Shown here piece by piece: positions 1-12,600 of a stretch of DNA of 64,000 bases (position 1 is its first letter; each line of letters starts with the position of its first letter). The notes beneath the pieces are model-generated. The model saw only the letters and a list, made by a program, of their open reading frames with translations, did not search any database and was not told the DNA's origin. A program made the position numbers and the translations under genes. Source of the DNA: Archangium_A sp035910535 (GTDB lineage: Bacteria; Myxococcota; Myxococcia; Myxococcales; Myxococcaceae); NCBI GenBank assembly GCA_035910535.1, contig JAMHXF010000116.1:37353-101352 (forward strand), in the 5' to 3' direction.

Positions 1-178
1 ACTTGTCGACGATTCGCTGAACGGCCGCGACGGCCTGATCATCTTCGAGCGACGAGGAGTGACTTTTAACGTCATAGCCGAGCGAGACCAGCTCGGTGAC
101 GACCTGCTTATTGTCGAACTCGATACCGTGCTTCTCTTTGAGTTCTTTCGCGATTTCGTGAACGCGCTTCTTGGACAT
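1..178 (-). CDS. infB: Translation initiation factor IF-2, N-terminal fragment
   Basis: The gene starts at ATG 178 and leaves the window at base 1, so only 59 residues are visible. They begin MSKKRVHEIAKELK and continue with a segment containing GYDVKSHSSSLE, which I recognise as the IF2_N domain at the start of delta-proteobacterial IF-2. The GTPase and tRNA-binding domains lie outside. IF-2 is the GTPase that brings initiator tRNA to the 30S subunit. It is the last visible gene of a leftward rimP-nusA-ylxR-infB order, which is conserved in many bacteria. A short inverted repeat (GGGC-TCA-GCCC) sits in the 20 bases before the start codon and overlaps the likely ribosome-binding region; whether it matters is unknown. 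Confidence 0.93.
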   Translation of the reverse strand, partial: MSKKRVHEIAKELKEKHGIEFDNKQVVTELVSLGYDVKSHSSSLEDDQAVAAVQRIVDK

Positions 179-298
179 AGGGCTGAGCCCCCCGTACTTC
201 AGGTGACGAGAGAAAGGTGAACATTGAAAGGACGCGCCGAAGGAGACGACCGTCTCCGTCGACTGGAGCGACGACACAGCAACCGTTGGTGATGAAAT

Positions 299-579
299 TC
301 AGCTTTGTGGTTGCTGCAGGAAGGCCGCCTCCAGGTTGATGACATCCAGCGCTCCGTTCTTCTTGAAGGCCCGCTGGAAGGCCTTCCGCTTCACGGCTGC
401 TGCAAGGCAGCCTGGACCACAGAGATACGCCCCCCTGCCAGGGGCGTCTTGTGTCCTGTCGAGCAACGGCTGGTGCTTCTCGTCGAGCACCAGTCGATGG
501 AGCAGGTTTTTGGCCTGCTTCTTTCCACAGCCCAGGCACGTTCTTTGAGGCGCGCCGGGTTCCTTTGCAACGGGTTGGC

Positions 580-583
<4 letters not shown>
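299..583 (-). CDS. ylxR: YlxR/DUF448 family RNA-binding protein
   Basis: About 94 residues carrying the family hallmarks: RTCLGCGKK at residues 14-22 and GRGAYLCGPGC at 49-59. YlxR proteins are small nucleic-acid-binding proteins encoded between nusA and infB; the Bacillus member has been linked to RNase P. Location and motifs make the family call firm. The start is not. In this frame there is no ATG, GTG or TTG between the nusA stop and the Cys motif. I placed the start at CTG 583-581, which overlaps the nusA stop as CTGA and could be coupled to nusA translation. A sequencing error or an upstream non-standard start is the alternative. It ends about 120 bases before infB. Confidence 0.85.
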
Positions 584-2241
<1,658 letters not shown>

Positions 2242-2287
2242 GGCTGGTTCCTTGTTCCTCGGTCTCCGAAGGGAGGCCTGTATGTGG

Positions 2288-2773
2288 TTACGGCTGGTAC
2301 TCCAGGTTTGCGCGGGCGATGTCTTTCAGTTTGATGACGAAGGGGCCTGCACCCTCCACCACCACCGTGACGGCGTCACTCGACACATCCGACAACGTGC
2401 CGAGGAAGTTCTTGCGCGGCGGCTCGAAGAGCGGCGCGAAGGTCTTGATGCGCACCTGCTTGCCCTTCACCGAGACGAAGTGCGCTTGCTTCTTGAGCGG
2501 GCGATCGAGGCCGGGGCTCGACACTTCGAGGCTGTACTCGTGCGGAATCACGTCGTCGACGTCGAGCGCCTTGTCGACCGCGTGCGACGCGAGCGCGCAC
2601 TCGTCGACGCCCACCACGCCACCGGGCTTGTCGATGAAGAGGCGCAAAATCCAGCCTCCGTGCTCACGCACGAATTCCACCTCGAGGAGCTCGAGGCCTT
2701 CGGCGGCAATCAGCGGCTCACACACCGCCATCGCCTTCGCTTCAACCGTCTGTCGCTGGTTCGTCTCAGCCAT
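2288..2773 (-). CDS. rimP: Ribosome maturation factor RimP
   Basis: 161 residues from ATG 2773 (MAETNQRQTV). RimP helps 30S subunit maturation. The N-terminal half has the family pattern GLELLEVEFVREHGGWILRL followed by FIDKPGGV; the middle carries YSLEVSSPGLDRPLKK, the most conserved RimP motif; the C-terminal SH3-like part ends FVIKLKDIARANLEYQP. It is the first gene of the rimP-nusA-ylxR-infB operon. An in-frame upstream ATG at 2842 would extend the protein by 23 residues, but the extension runs straight through the leader hairpin at 2787-2812 and is not conserved-looking, so I reject it. The divergent amidase gene begins at 2879, so the operon promoter must lie in roughly 2815-2880. Confidence 0.96.
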   Translation of the reverse strand: MAETNQRQTVEAKAMAVCEPLIAAEGLELLEVEFVREHGGWILRLFIDKPGGVVGVDECALASHAVDKALDVDDVIPHEYSLEVSSPGLDRPLKKQAHFVSVKGKQVRIKTFAPLFEPPRKNFLGTLSDVSSDAVTVVVEGAGPFVIKLKDIARANLEYQP

Positions 2774-2786
2774 GCCGTAAAAATGA

Positions 2787-2812
2787 AAAAGTGGGCACAT
2801 CGGCCCACTTTT
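2787..2812 (-). terminator. Terminator-like hairpin in the rimP leader (attenuator candidate)
   Basis: A perfect 10-bp inverted repeat (AAAAGTGGGC / GCCCACTTTT) with a 6-base loop. Read on the minus strand the stem is followed by TTTTTCATTTTT, giving the GC-rich-stem-plus-U-tract form of an intrinsic terminator, and the rimP ATG follows 13 bases after the stem. The flanking A and T tracts make it nearly symmetrical, so it could act on either strand. Because the only genes here diverge (rimP left, amidase right), it cannot be the end of an upstream gene. I infer a leader attenuator of the rimP-nusA operon; NusA itself stimulates intrinsic termination. Confidence 0.6.
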
Positions 2813-2878
2813 CGTGACCTCCGAAAATTGGTGAGGCGGCATCTACGACAGCGCTCCCGCCGTGTAAACAGCCCGACC

Positions 2879-3676
2879 ATGCGGATCGCGGCCGTGCAGA
2901 TGACGAGTGGTGCAGACAAGTCGCAAAACCTCGACGCGGCCACCCGGTTGATTCAAAAGGCCGCGGAATCAGGCGCGCAGTTCGTCGGGCTCCCCGAAAA
3001 CTTCGCGTGGATGGGCCCCGAAGCCGAGCGCGCAGAGAACACGGAGTCGCTCGACGGCCCCACGCTCTCACGCGTGGCGGAGCTCGCGAGAACACTGAAG
3101 ATTTCGGTTCTCGCTGGATCGATTCTCGAGGCTGGAGCGCCCGGCGGCCGCTGCTTCAACACCAGCACGTTGTTCGGGCCCGACGGCGCGCGGCTGGCGC
3201 TGTACCGGAAGATCCACCTCTTCGACGTGGAGGTCGGCGACGGCCAGACGTACCGCGAGTCGGCCGCCGTGGCGCCGGGAGCAGACGTCGTGGTGACTCA
3301 GACGCCCGTGGGCAAGGTCGGGTTGTCGGTTTGCTACGACCTGCGCTTTCCCGAGCTGTACCGCGCGCACGCGGCGCAAGGCGCGGTGCTGCTGACCGTG
3401 CCGGCCGCGTTCACGTTGATGACCGGCAAGGATCACTGGGAGGTCTTGCTGCGCGCGCGCGCCATCGAAAACCAGGCCTACGTGCTGGCGCCGGCCCAAC
3501 AGGGGCGGCACCCGAAAGACCGGCTGACGTGGGGCCACGCGATGGTCGTCGACCCGTGGGGCCTCGTGGTGGCGCGCACGTCAGAAGGTGAAGGCGTCGC
3601 CATCGCCGAGCTCGACGCCGAGTACCTGGCGAAGGTGCGCCGCACCCTGCCCGCGCTCTCGCACCGCCGACTGTGA
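2879..3676 (+). CDS. Carbon-nitrogen hydrolase (nitrilase superfamily, Nit1/Nit2-like amidase)
   Basis: 265 residues, starting MRIAAVQMTSGADK at ATG 2879. The nitrilase-superfamily catalytic triad is complete: Glu40 in LPENF, Lys111 in LYRKIHLFD, and the nucleophile Cys152 in VCYDLRFPELYR. The KIHLFDV segment and the CYDLRFPE signature place it with the Nit1/Nit2 omega-amidase and deaminated-glutathione-amidase branch. These are cytosolic repair enzymes that hydrolyse amides such as deaminated glutathione or alpha-ketoglutaramate. The exact substrate cannot be read from sequence. It is divergent from rimP and converges with the giant repeat gene, whose stop is only a few bases away; no terminator is evident between them. 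Confidence 0.9.
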   Translation: MRIAAVQMTSGADKSQNLDAATRLIQKAAESGAQFVGLPENFAWMGPEAERAENTESLDGPTLSRVAELARTLKISVLAGSILEAGAPGGRCFNTSTLFGPDGARLALYRKIHLFDVEVGDGQTYRESAAVAPGADVVVTQTPVGKVGLSVCYDLRFPELYRAHAAQGAVLLTVPAAFTLMTGKDHWEVLLRARAIENQAYVLAPAQQGRHPKDRLTWGHAMVVDPWGLVVARTSEGEGVAIAELDAEYLAKVRRTLPALSHRRL

Positions 3677-3680
3677 ACCT

Positions 3681-6600
3681 TCAGCGCTGCTGACGACGGC
3701 GGCGCGTCACCAGCCACAGCCCCAGCAGCGCCGGCATCAGACCCGCGGCCGAACCCGTGGTGCAGCCACAGCCCGTCGCCATCGTCTCCACGGTGAAGGG
3801 GAGGATCTCGCTCGTCACCGCGCCACCACCCGTCGTCACCGTCGCGCACACGTAGTGCTGGCCCGGCGTGAGGTCGGTCGCGGTGAACGAGAACGGCGCT
3901 TCGCCATCGGTAGGCGCGAGGTCGACGCCGAGGCCCGGCAGCAGGCGACCGAGCCCCGGGCTGCAGATGAGCGGGAGCGTGTCGTAGACCACGAACGCAC
4001 CCTTGCCTCCCGTCATGCCCTTGGTGTTGCCGAAGGCGTTGAGCACCACCTCGCCCGTGTCACCCGTCGTCGGCGGCGCGATGCGCACCGACGGCGCTTC
4101 GGTGGCCGTCTTGAAAGACACGACGCGCCCATACGCCGCGCCGCCGGTGTTCGACGCCATCGCGCACACGAAGTACTCGGTGCCGGGCCGCAACCCGGTG
4201 ATGGCGAGCTCCACCGGAACGTCGCTCGTGCCGCCGCCTGCGGGCAGCCCGCCCATGGCCGGCACGCGCTGGCCGAAGGTGTCGTCACACATCGCGGGCG
4301 CGCTCGTGTCGTAGCGGAACCAGGCCGTCGCCGTAGTGCCATTCGGGTTGACCAGCGCGTTCAGCGTCGCGACGCGCGAGCCGAGTTCAGTCGCGTCGAC
4401 CGTCGTCACCTCGGGAATCGGCGCTGCCACCGTGAAGCTCTGCACGTCGCCCGCGCCGCGCCCCACGGAGTTTTCTCCCACCGCGCAGAACCAGTACGTC
4501 ACGCCCAGCTCGAGGCCCGCGATGTTCTGCGTGAAGGCCACGCTCGTCTCGCCGCTGCCCACCACCGCACCGCCGATGAAGGGCGCGCGGACCCCGAAGT
4601 TCTCGTCGCAGCTCGTGGGCTGCGTGGTGCCGTAGCGGAAGTACGCCGTCGTCGACGCGCCGTTGGGGTTGGCGCCGCCGCTCAACACCGCCGACTGGCC
4701 CGTCACCGTCGCCGACGACGTCATCACCAACGGCGCGCCCGGCGTGCGGAACTGCTGAACCGCCCCGACGCCCGTGCCCACCGCGTTGGTCGCCAGCGCG
4801 CAGTAGAAATACGTCGTCGCCGGGTCGAGGCCCGTGAGCGCCTGCGTGAAGCTCTGCGCCGTCATGCCGCCGCCGAGCGCCACACCGCCAGTCGCAGGCG
4901 CGCGCGTGCCAAAGCTGTCGTCACACGTGCCGGGGTTCGTCGTCGCGTAGCGGAAGAAGCCGGTGGCCGCGCCTCCACGCGGGTTGGCCGTGCCGTTGAG
5001 CGACGCGCTCGTACCCGTGACCGCCGTCGCCGGGGCCGTCGTCACCAACGGCGCGTTCGGCGTGAGGAACGTCTCGAGGCCACCGAAGCGCACGCCCTGC
5101 GCGTTGCTGGCGATGGCGCAGTAGTAATACGTGACGCCCGGCGAGAGCCCCGAGATGACCTCCGAGAACGCCACCGACGTGGTGCCGCCGCCGAGGTTGG
5201 TGCCCGCCGTCGAAGGCGCGCGCGTGCCGAAGGTGTCGTTGCACACGCCGGGGTTCGTCGCCGCGTAGCGGAAGTAGCCCGCCGTCAACGCGCCGCCCGG
5301 GTTCGCCGCGCCGCGCAAGGTCGCGCCCATACCGCTGACGGCCTGCGCCGCGTCAGTCACCACGGTGGGAGCGAGCGCGGACGCCGTGAAGCTCTGCACG
5401 GTACCGACCGCCGTGCCGACCGCGTTCGAGGCCACCGCGCAGAAGTAATACGTCGCGCCCGGCGTGAGGCCCGTGAGCGCCTGCGAGAAGGCCGTCGCCG
5501 TGCTGCCGCTGCCGATGTTGGTGCCGCCCGTCGACGGCGTGCGCGTACCGAAGGTGTCGTTGCACGTGCCGGGGCTGGTGAGGGCGTAGCGGAACCAGGC
5601 CGTGGTGGCCGCCAGCCGCGCGTTGGCCGTGCCGTTGAGCGTCGCGCTCGCCGCAGTCACGAGCGTGGCCGCCGCAGTGGTGACGAGCGGCGCTGCCGTC
5701 GTCGTGAAGCTCAGCACCGTGCCCGTGCGCGTGCCGTTGGCATTCGTACCGACGGCGCAGAAGTAATACGTGGTGCCCGGCGTCAGCCCGCTGATGACCT
5801 GCGTGTAGCTGGTCGCCGTGGTGCCACTGCCGAGTGACGCGCCGCCCGAGGCCGGCGCGCGCGTACCGAAGACGTCGTCACACGTGCCGGGGTTCGTCTC
5901 GGCATAACGGAACCAACCCGTGGTGGCCGACTGGTTCGCGGTGCCCGTACCGTTGAGCGTCGCCGACGTCGAGGAGACACCGGTGGCCGCCGCAGTGGTG
6001 AGGCTCGGGGGCCCGGGCGTGACGAAGGTCTGTACGCCTCCGCTCGAGGTGCCGGCCGAGTTCGAGGCCAGCGCGCAGAAGTAATACGTGGTGCCCGGCG
6101 TGAGGCCCGTGAGCGTCTCGCTGTACGCGATGGCCGCGCTGCCGCTGCCGAGGTCGGTGCCGCCCGTCGCAGGCACGCGCGTGCCGAAGGCGTCGCTGCA
6201 CGCGCCCGGGTTGCTCGCCGAGTAGCGGTACCAGCCGGTCGACGCGAGGCCGCGCGGGTTGGCGTTGCCGTTGAGCGTGGCGCCGGTGCCAGTGACGGCG
6301 GTCGCGGCCAGCGTGGTGACTGCGGGGCCCGACGCGGTGGTGAAGCTCAGCACCGCACCGAAGCGCGTGCCCTGCGCGTTGGTCGCCAGCGCGCAGTAGT
6401 AATACGTGGTCGACGCCGAGAGGCCGCCGGCGGTCAGCGTGAAGGGTTGGTCGCTGAAGCCGCTGCCGAGGTCGATGCCGCCCGAGGCCGGCGCGCGCGT
6501 GCCGAAGGTGTTGTTGCAGGTGCCGGGGCTCGTCGTCGCGTAGCGGAAGAAGCCCGTGGTGGCGCCGCCCGCCGGGTTGCCGAGGCCGCTCAGCAACGCG

Positions 6601-9600
6601 CTCGACGAGGTGACCGCCGTGGCTGCCTGCGTAGTGACGACGGGAGGGCCCTGCGTGGTGAAGCTCATCACCGCGCCCACCGACGTGCCGGCCACGTTCG
6701 AGGCGAGCGCGCAGTAGTAGTACGTGGTGCCCCCAACGAGGCCGGTGAGGTTGGCCGTGTAGTTGATGGCCGTGGTGCCCGCGCCGAGGTTGGTGCCGCC
6801 AGTCGCAGGCGAGCGCGTGCCGAAGGTGTCGTTGCACGTACCGGGGTTGGTCGTCGCGTAGCGGAAGAACCCGGTGCTGGTGATGCCGTTGGGGCTCGCG
6901 CTGCCGTTGAGCGTCACCGTGGTGCTGGCGACGTTGGTGGCGGCGACGGTGGTGACGAGCGGGCCGGCGCCAGTGGTGAAGTTGAGCACCGTGCCGAAGC
7001 GCGTGCCGTAGGCGTTCGACGAGATGGCGCAGTAGTAATACGTGGTCGACGCCGTGAGCCCGGTGAGTGCCTGCGCGAAGGCGACCGCCGCGGTGCCCGT
7101 GCCGAGGTTGGTGCCGCCCGTCGTCGGCGCGCGCGTGCCGAAGGCGTCGTCACACGTCGTGGGGTTGGTCGTCGAGTAGCGGAACCAGCCGGTGGCCGCC
7201 GCCGTGTTCGGGTCGCCGGTGCCATTCAACGTGGCCGTCGACGCCAGCACCGCGCTGGCCGCCGAGGTCACGACCGTCGGCGCGTCACGCGTGGTGAAGG
7301 TCACCACGGTGCCCACCGCGAGGCCGTTGCCGTTCGCGGAGAGCGCGCACGCGAAGTACGTGGTGTTCGGCGTGAGGCCCGTGAGCGCCTCCGAGAACGC
7401 GACCGCCGCCGAGCCAGCGCCCACGTCGGTGCCGCCCGTCGCGGGGAAGCGCGTGCCGAAGGTGTCGTTGCAGGTGCCGGGGCTCGTCGTGGCGTAGCGG
7501 AACCAGCCGGTGGCCGGCGAGCCGCGCGGGTTCGACGTGCCGTTGAGCGTCACCGTGGTGTCGGCCAGCAGCGTCGCGGCGGAGGTGGAGACCGTGGGCG
7601 CCGCGGCCGTCGAGAACGTCAGCACCGCGCCGTAGCGGGTGCTCGACGAGTTCTGCGCGATGGCGCAGTAGTAATACGTCGCGCCCGAGAGGAGGCCCGT
7701 GAGCGCCTGACTGAAGGGCACCGCCACGGTGCCGCTGCCGAGCGACGTGCCACCGGTGGTCGGCGCGCGCGTGCCGAAGCTGTCGGTGCATGCGCCGGGG
7801 TTCGTCGTCGCGTAGCGGAACCACGCTGTGGTGGCGAAGGTGTTGGGCAGCGCGTTGCCGTTGAGCGTCGCGGCGTTGGTGCCGACGGCCGTCGCGGCGT
7901 CAGTGGTGACGATGGGCGCGCCCGGCGTGATGAATGAAATGAGGTTGCCGAAGCTGGTGCCCGCCGAGTTCTGCGCGATGACGCACACCCAGTACTGCGT
8001 GCCGCCCGCCAGCCCGGTGACGGCGAGGTTGTAGTTCTGCGGCGTGCTCGACGCGCCGAGGGCCTGGCCGCCGCTCGTGGGGCGTCGCGAGCCACCGGCG
8101 TCGGAGCAGGTGCCGGGGTCTGCCGTCCAGTAGCGGAACCACGCGGTGCTCGCGAGGCCGTTGGGGTTGACGGTCGCGTTCAGCGTGGCCGTGGTGTTGG
8201 TGACGGGGTTGGGCGCCAGCGTGACGGGCGTCGGCGCCGACGTCGTGGTGAAGCTCAGCACCGCACCGAACGTGGTGCCGACGGCGTTCGTGGCCGCCGC
8301 ACAGAAGAAGTACGTCGTGCCCTGCGACAACCCGGTGAGCGCCAGGTTGAAGTTCGTCGTCGTGGTGCCGCTGCCCAGCGCCGTGCCGCCGGTGGCGGGC
8401 CCACGCGTGCCGAAGGCGTCGCTGCAGGTGCCGGGGTTCGTCGTGCCGTAGCGGAAGTAGCCCGTCGCCGCGTCACGGTTCGGGTTGCCCGAGCCGTTGA
8501 GCGTCGCGGTGACTGAGCCGACCAACGTGGCCGCCACGCTGGTGACGGTAGGCACGCCCGGCGTGATGAATGACTGCACGCCGCCGAAGGCCGTGCCCAC
8601 GGAGTTCTGCGCGATGGGGCAGTAGTAATACGTGGTGCCCGACGTCAGGCCCGTCACCGGCTGCGAGAAGTTCACCGTCGAGGTGCCCGAGCCCAGCGCG
8701 CTGCCTCCGGTCGCGGGCGTGCGCGTGCCGAACGAGTCGTTGCACGAGCCCGGCGTCGTCGTCGCGTAGCGGAACCAGCCCGTCGTCGCCGCGCCACCGG
8801 GGTTGCCCGAGGCGTTGAAGGTCACCGTGGTGGCCAGCAGGTTCGACAACGGCGCCGAGGCCACTGAAGGCCCTGCGGCCGGCGTGGTGAATGAGAGGAC
8901 GTCTCCGAAGCCCGTGCCCACCGAGTTCGAGGAGATGGCGCAGAAGTAGTACTGCGTGCCCGGCAGCAACCCCGTGAGCGCCTGCGTGAAGGGCTGCGGC
9001 GTACTCCCGGTGCCCAGCGACGTGCCGCTGCTCGACGGCGCGCGCGTGCCGAAGGTGTCGTCACAGGTGACGGGGTTCGTCGTCGAGTAGCGGAACCAGC
9101 CCGTGGCCTGCGTGCCGTTGGGCGTGGCCGTCGCGTTGAGCGTCGCGGTGTTGGCGGTGACGGGCGTCGCCGGCGCAGTGGTGACCGTCGGCGACTGCGG
9201 CGTCGTGAAGCTCAACACCAGGCCCTGCGTGGTGCCGAGCGCGTTCTGCGAGAGCGCGCAGAAGTAGTACGTCGCGCCGGGCGTCAGGCCCGAGAGCGTC
9301 TCCGAGAAGCCCGCGGCCACCGTGCCCGCGCCGACCGACGTGCCGCCCGTAGCGGGTGCGCGCGTGCCGAAGGTGTCGTTGCAGGTGCCGGGGTTGGTCG
9401 TCGAGTAGCGGAACCAGCCCGTCGTCGCGTCGCCGTTGGGGTTCACCGAGCCGTTGAGCTGCGCGCCGGTGCCTCCGACGGCGGTGGCGGCGAGCGTGTT
9501 GAGCGTCGGCGCCGTCGAGGTGGTCTTGAAGGTCAGCACCGCGCCGACGCTGGTGCCGATGCCATTCGAGACGACCGCGCAGAAGTAATACGTCGCGCCG

Positions 9601-12600
9601 ACCGTCAACGACATGGGCGTCACCGAGTACGAGACCGGCGTCGTGCCGTCGCCCAGCGTCGTGCCGCCCGTGGCAGGCAGGCGCGTACCGAAGGTGTCGT
9701 TGCAGGTGCCGGGGTTCGTCGTCGAGTAGCGGAACCAACCCGTGGAGCTCGAGCCGTTGGGCGTGGCCGTCGCGTTCATCGTGGCCACCGTGGTGGTGAT
9801 GGCGCTCGCGGCCTCCGTGACGACGGTGGGCACCTCAGCGAGCGTGACGAAGGTCTGCATCGCGCCGAAGGTCAGGCCCTCCGAGTTCTGCGAGATGGCG
9901 CAGTAGTAGTACCGCGTGACCAGCGAGAGCCCGGTGAGCGGCTCCGAGAATGCCGCCGCGGTGTTGCCGCTGCCGAGCGAAGTGCCTGCGGCGAAGGGCA
10001 CGCGGAAGCCGAAGGTGTCGTTGCACGCGCCGGGGCTCGTCGGCGACGCCACGTAGCGGAACCAGCCGGTGGTGGGCGCGCCGTTGGGGTTCGCGCTGCC
10101 GCGCAGCGAGGCCGAGTTGCTGGTGACCAGCTGCGCGACGTTGGTGGTGGTCGTCGGCGGGAGCGGCGGCGCCGACAACGCGAGCACCGCCCCCATCGAC
10201 GTACCCACCGAGTTGGTCGCGATGGCGCAGTAGTAATACGTGCTGCCCGGCAACAGCCCGGTGACGGGGCGCGTGAAGTCCACCGGCGAGGTGCCTGAGC
10301 CCACGGAGACAGTCGTCGTAGCGGCGCCGAACGACGTGTTGCACGTGCCGGGGTTCGTCGTCGCGTAGCGGAAGTATGCGCTGGTCGTCGCGCCCACCGG
10401 GTTGGCGCTGCCGTTGAGCGTCGCGCTCACCGACGTCACCGCCGTGGCACCCACTGTCAGCACCACCGGCGCCGCCGGCAACGTGAAGCTGCGCACCACG
10501 CCCATGCCCATGCCCACGAGGTTCGTCGCGAGGGCGCAGTAGTAATACGTGCCGCCCGGCGTCAGCCCGCTGATCGTGCGCGAGAACGCCACGTAGGTCG
10601 TGCCGGCGCCGAGCGCCGAGCCATCGACCGTCGGGGCGCGCGTGCCGAAGGTGTCGTTGCAGGTGCCGGGGTTGACCTGGTCGTAGCGGAAGTAGCCGGT
10701 GGTGGCCGCTCCGCTTGGAATCGCGCTGCCTTCGATGATGGCCGTGGTGCCCGTCAGCCCGCTCGGCGCGATGACCTCGGTCACCACCGTCGGCACGTTG
10801 GGCGTGACGAACGAGAGCGTGGCGCCGTACGTCGTGCCGACGCCGTTCGTCGCGCCAGCGCAGAAGTAATACGTCGTGCCGGGCGTGAGGCCGGTGATGG
10901 CCTGCGTGAAGCTCTGAGAAATGTTGCCCGAGCCCAGCGACGTGCCGCCGGTGACGGGCACGCGCGTGCCGTAGGCGTCGTTGCACGCGCCGGGGTTGGT
11001 GGTGCCGTAGCGCAGGAAGCCCACCGTGGCGTCACCGCGCGGGTTGGCCGAACCACGCAACGTGGCCGTCGAGCCGGTGAGGTCGATGGCGCTCGAGGTG
11101 GTGACGATGGGAGCGGTGGGCGGCGTGGTGAACGCCAGCGGCACGCCGGTGCTCATGCCGACCCCGTTGAGCGCCAGCGCGCACACCCAGTACTGCGTGC
11201 CCGGCTGCAGCCCCGCGATGCCCTGCGAGTACGGCGTCGTCGAGGCGCCCGCGCCGATGCTGGCGCCACCAGACGTCGGCGCGCGAGTGCCGAAGGTGTC
11301 GTCGCACGCGCCGGGGTTCGTCGTCGCGTAGCGGAACCAGGCCGACGTCGCGCTGCCGTTGGGGCTCGCCGTACCGTTGAGCGTCGCGCTCGTCGCGGTG
11401 ACCAGCGTCGGGGCCACCGTGTTCACCGCCGGCGCCGCGGGCGTGACGAACGAGAGCACCGCGCCGAAGCCGATGCCCACCGCGTTGGAGGCGATGGCGC
11501 AGTAGTAATACGTGGTGCCCGGCGTGAGCGTCGCGGCGCGGCTGAACGGCGCCGCTGCGGTGCCAGCTCCGAGGCCCACACCGCCCGTCGCAGGCTCGCG
11601 CGTGCCGAAGGAGTCGTTGCAGGTGCCCGGGCTCGTCGTCGAGAAGCGGAACCAGCCCGTCGTCGTGCTGAGGTTCGGGTCGCCGGTGCCGTTGAGCGTC
11701 GCCGTAACGCCCGTGATGCCGGTGGCCGCGACGGTGACGACGACCGGCGCGTCATGCGTCGTGAACGAGAACACGCTGCCGAAGGCCAGCCCGACGGAGT
11801 TCTGCCCGACGGCGCACCAGTAATACGTGGTGCCCGGCGTGAGCCCGGTGACGGGCTCCGTGAAGCTGACCGCCGAGTTGCCGTTGCCCAGCGACGAGCC
11901 CATCGCGAACGGCACACGGAAGCCGAAGCTGTCGTCGCAGGTGCCGGGGTTGATGGTCGAGTAGCGGAACCAGCCGGTGGTGGCCGCGCCGCGCGGGTTG
12001 CCCGTGCCGTTGAAGACGGCGGTCGTGCCCGTCACCGGGCCGATGGTCGACGTCGTCACAATCGGCAACGCCGGCGGTGACGTGAAGGTGCCCAGCGAGC
12101 CGAACGACGTGCCCACGCCGTTGGTGGCGATGGCGCAGACGAAATAGGTCGTGCCCGGCGTGAGCGCCACGCTCTGCGAGAACGGCGTGACGGCCGCGCC
12201 CGACGCGATGCTGGTGCCACCCGACGACGGCGCGCGCGTGCCGAAGCTGTCGTTGCACACACCGGGGTTCGAGGTCGCGTAGCGGAAGTACGCGGTGGTG
12301 GCGCTGGTGCTGGGCAACGCGGTGCCGTTGAGCGTCACCGAGGTCGCCAGCAGGTTCGTCTCAGGTGAGAGCGTCACCGTCGGCGCCGACGGCGTGGTGA
12401 ACGTCTGCACGGTGCCGAGGCTCGTGCCCACCGAGTTCTGCGCGACGGCGCAGTAGTAATACGTGGTGCCCGGGCTCAGGCTCGAGGCGCTCTGCGAGAA
12501 CCCGCTCACGGTGCTGCCGCTGCCGAGGCTCGAGCCGCCCGTGGCCGGCACGCGCGTACCAAACGCGTCGTTGCAGGCGCCGGGGTTCGAATCGCTGATG

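Noticed and set aside
3588..7937. Long open frames on the plus strand opposite the giant repeat gene
   Set aside because: They are Arg/Ala/Val-rich, have no motifs, and repeat with the same period as the minus-strand gene, as expected for shadows of a GC-rich repeat.
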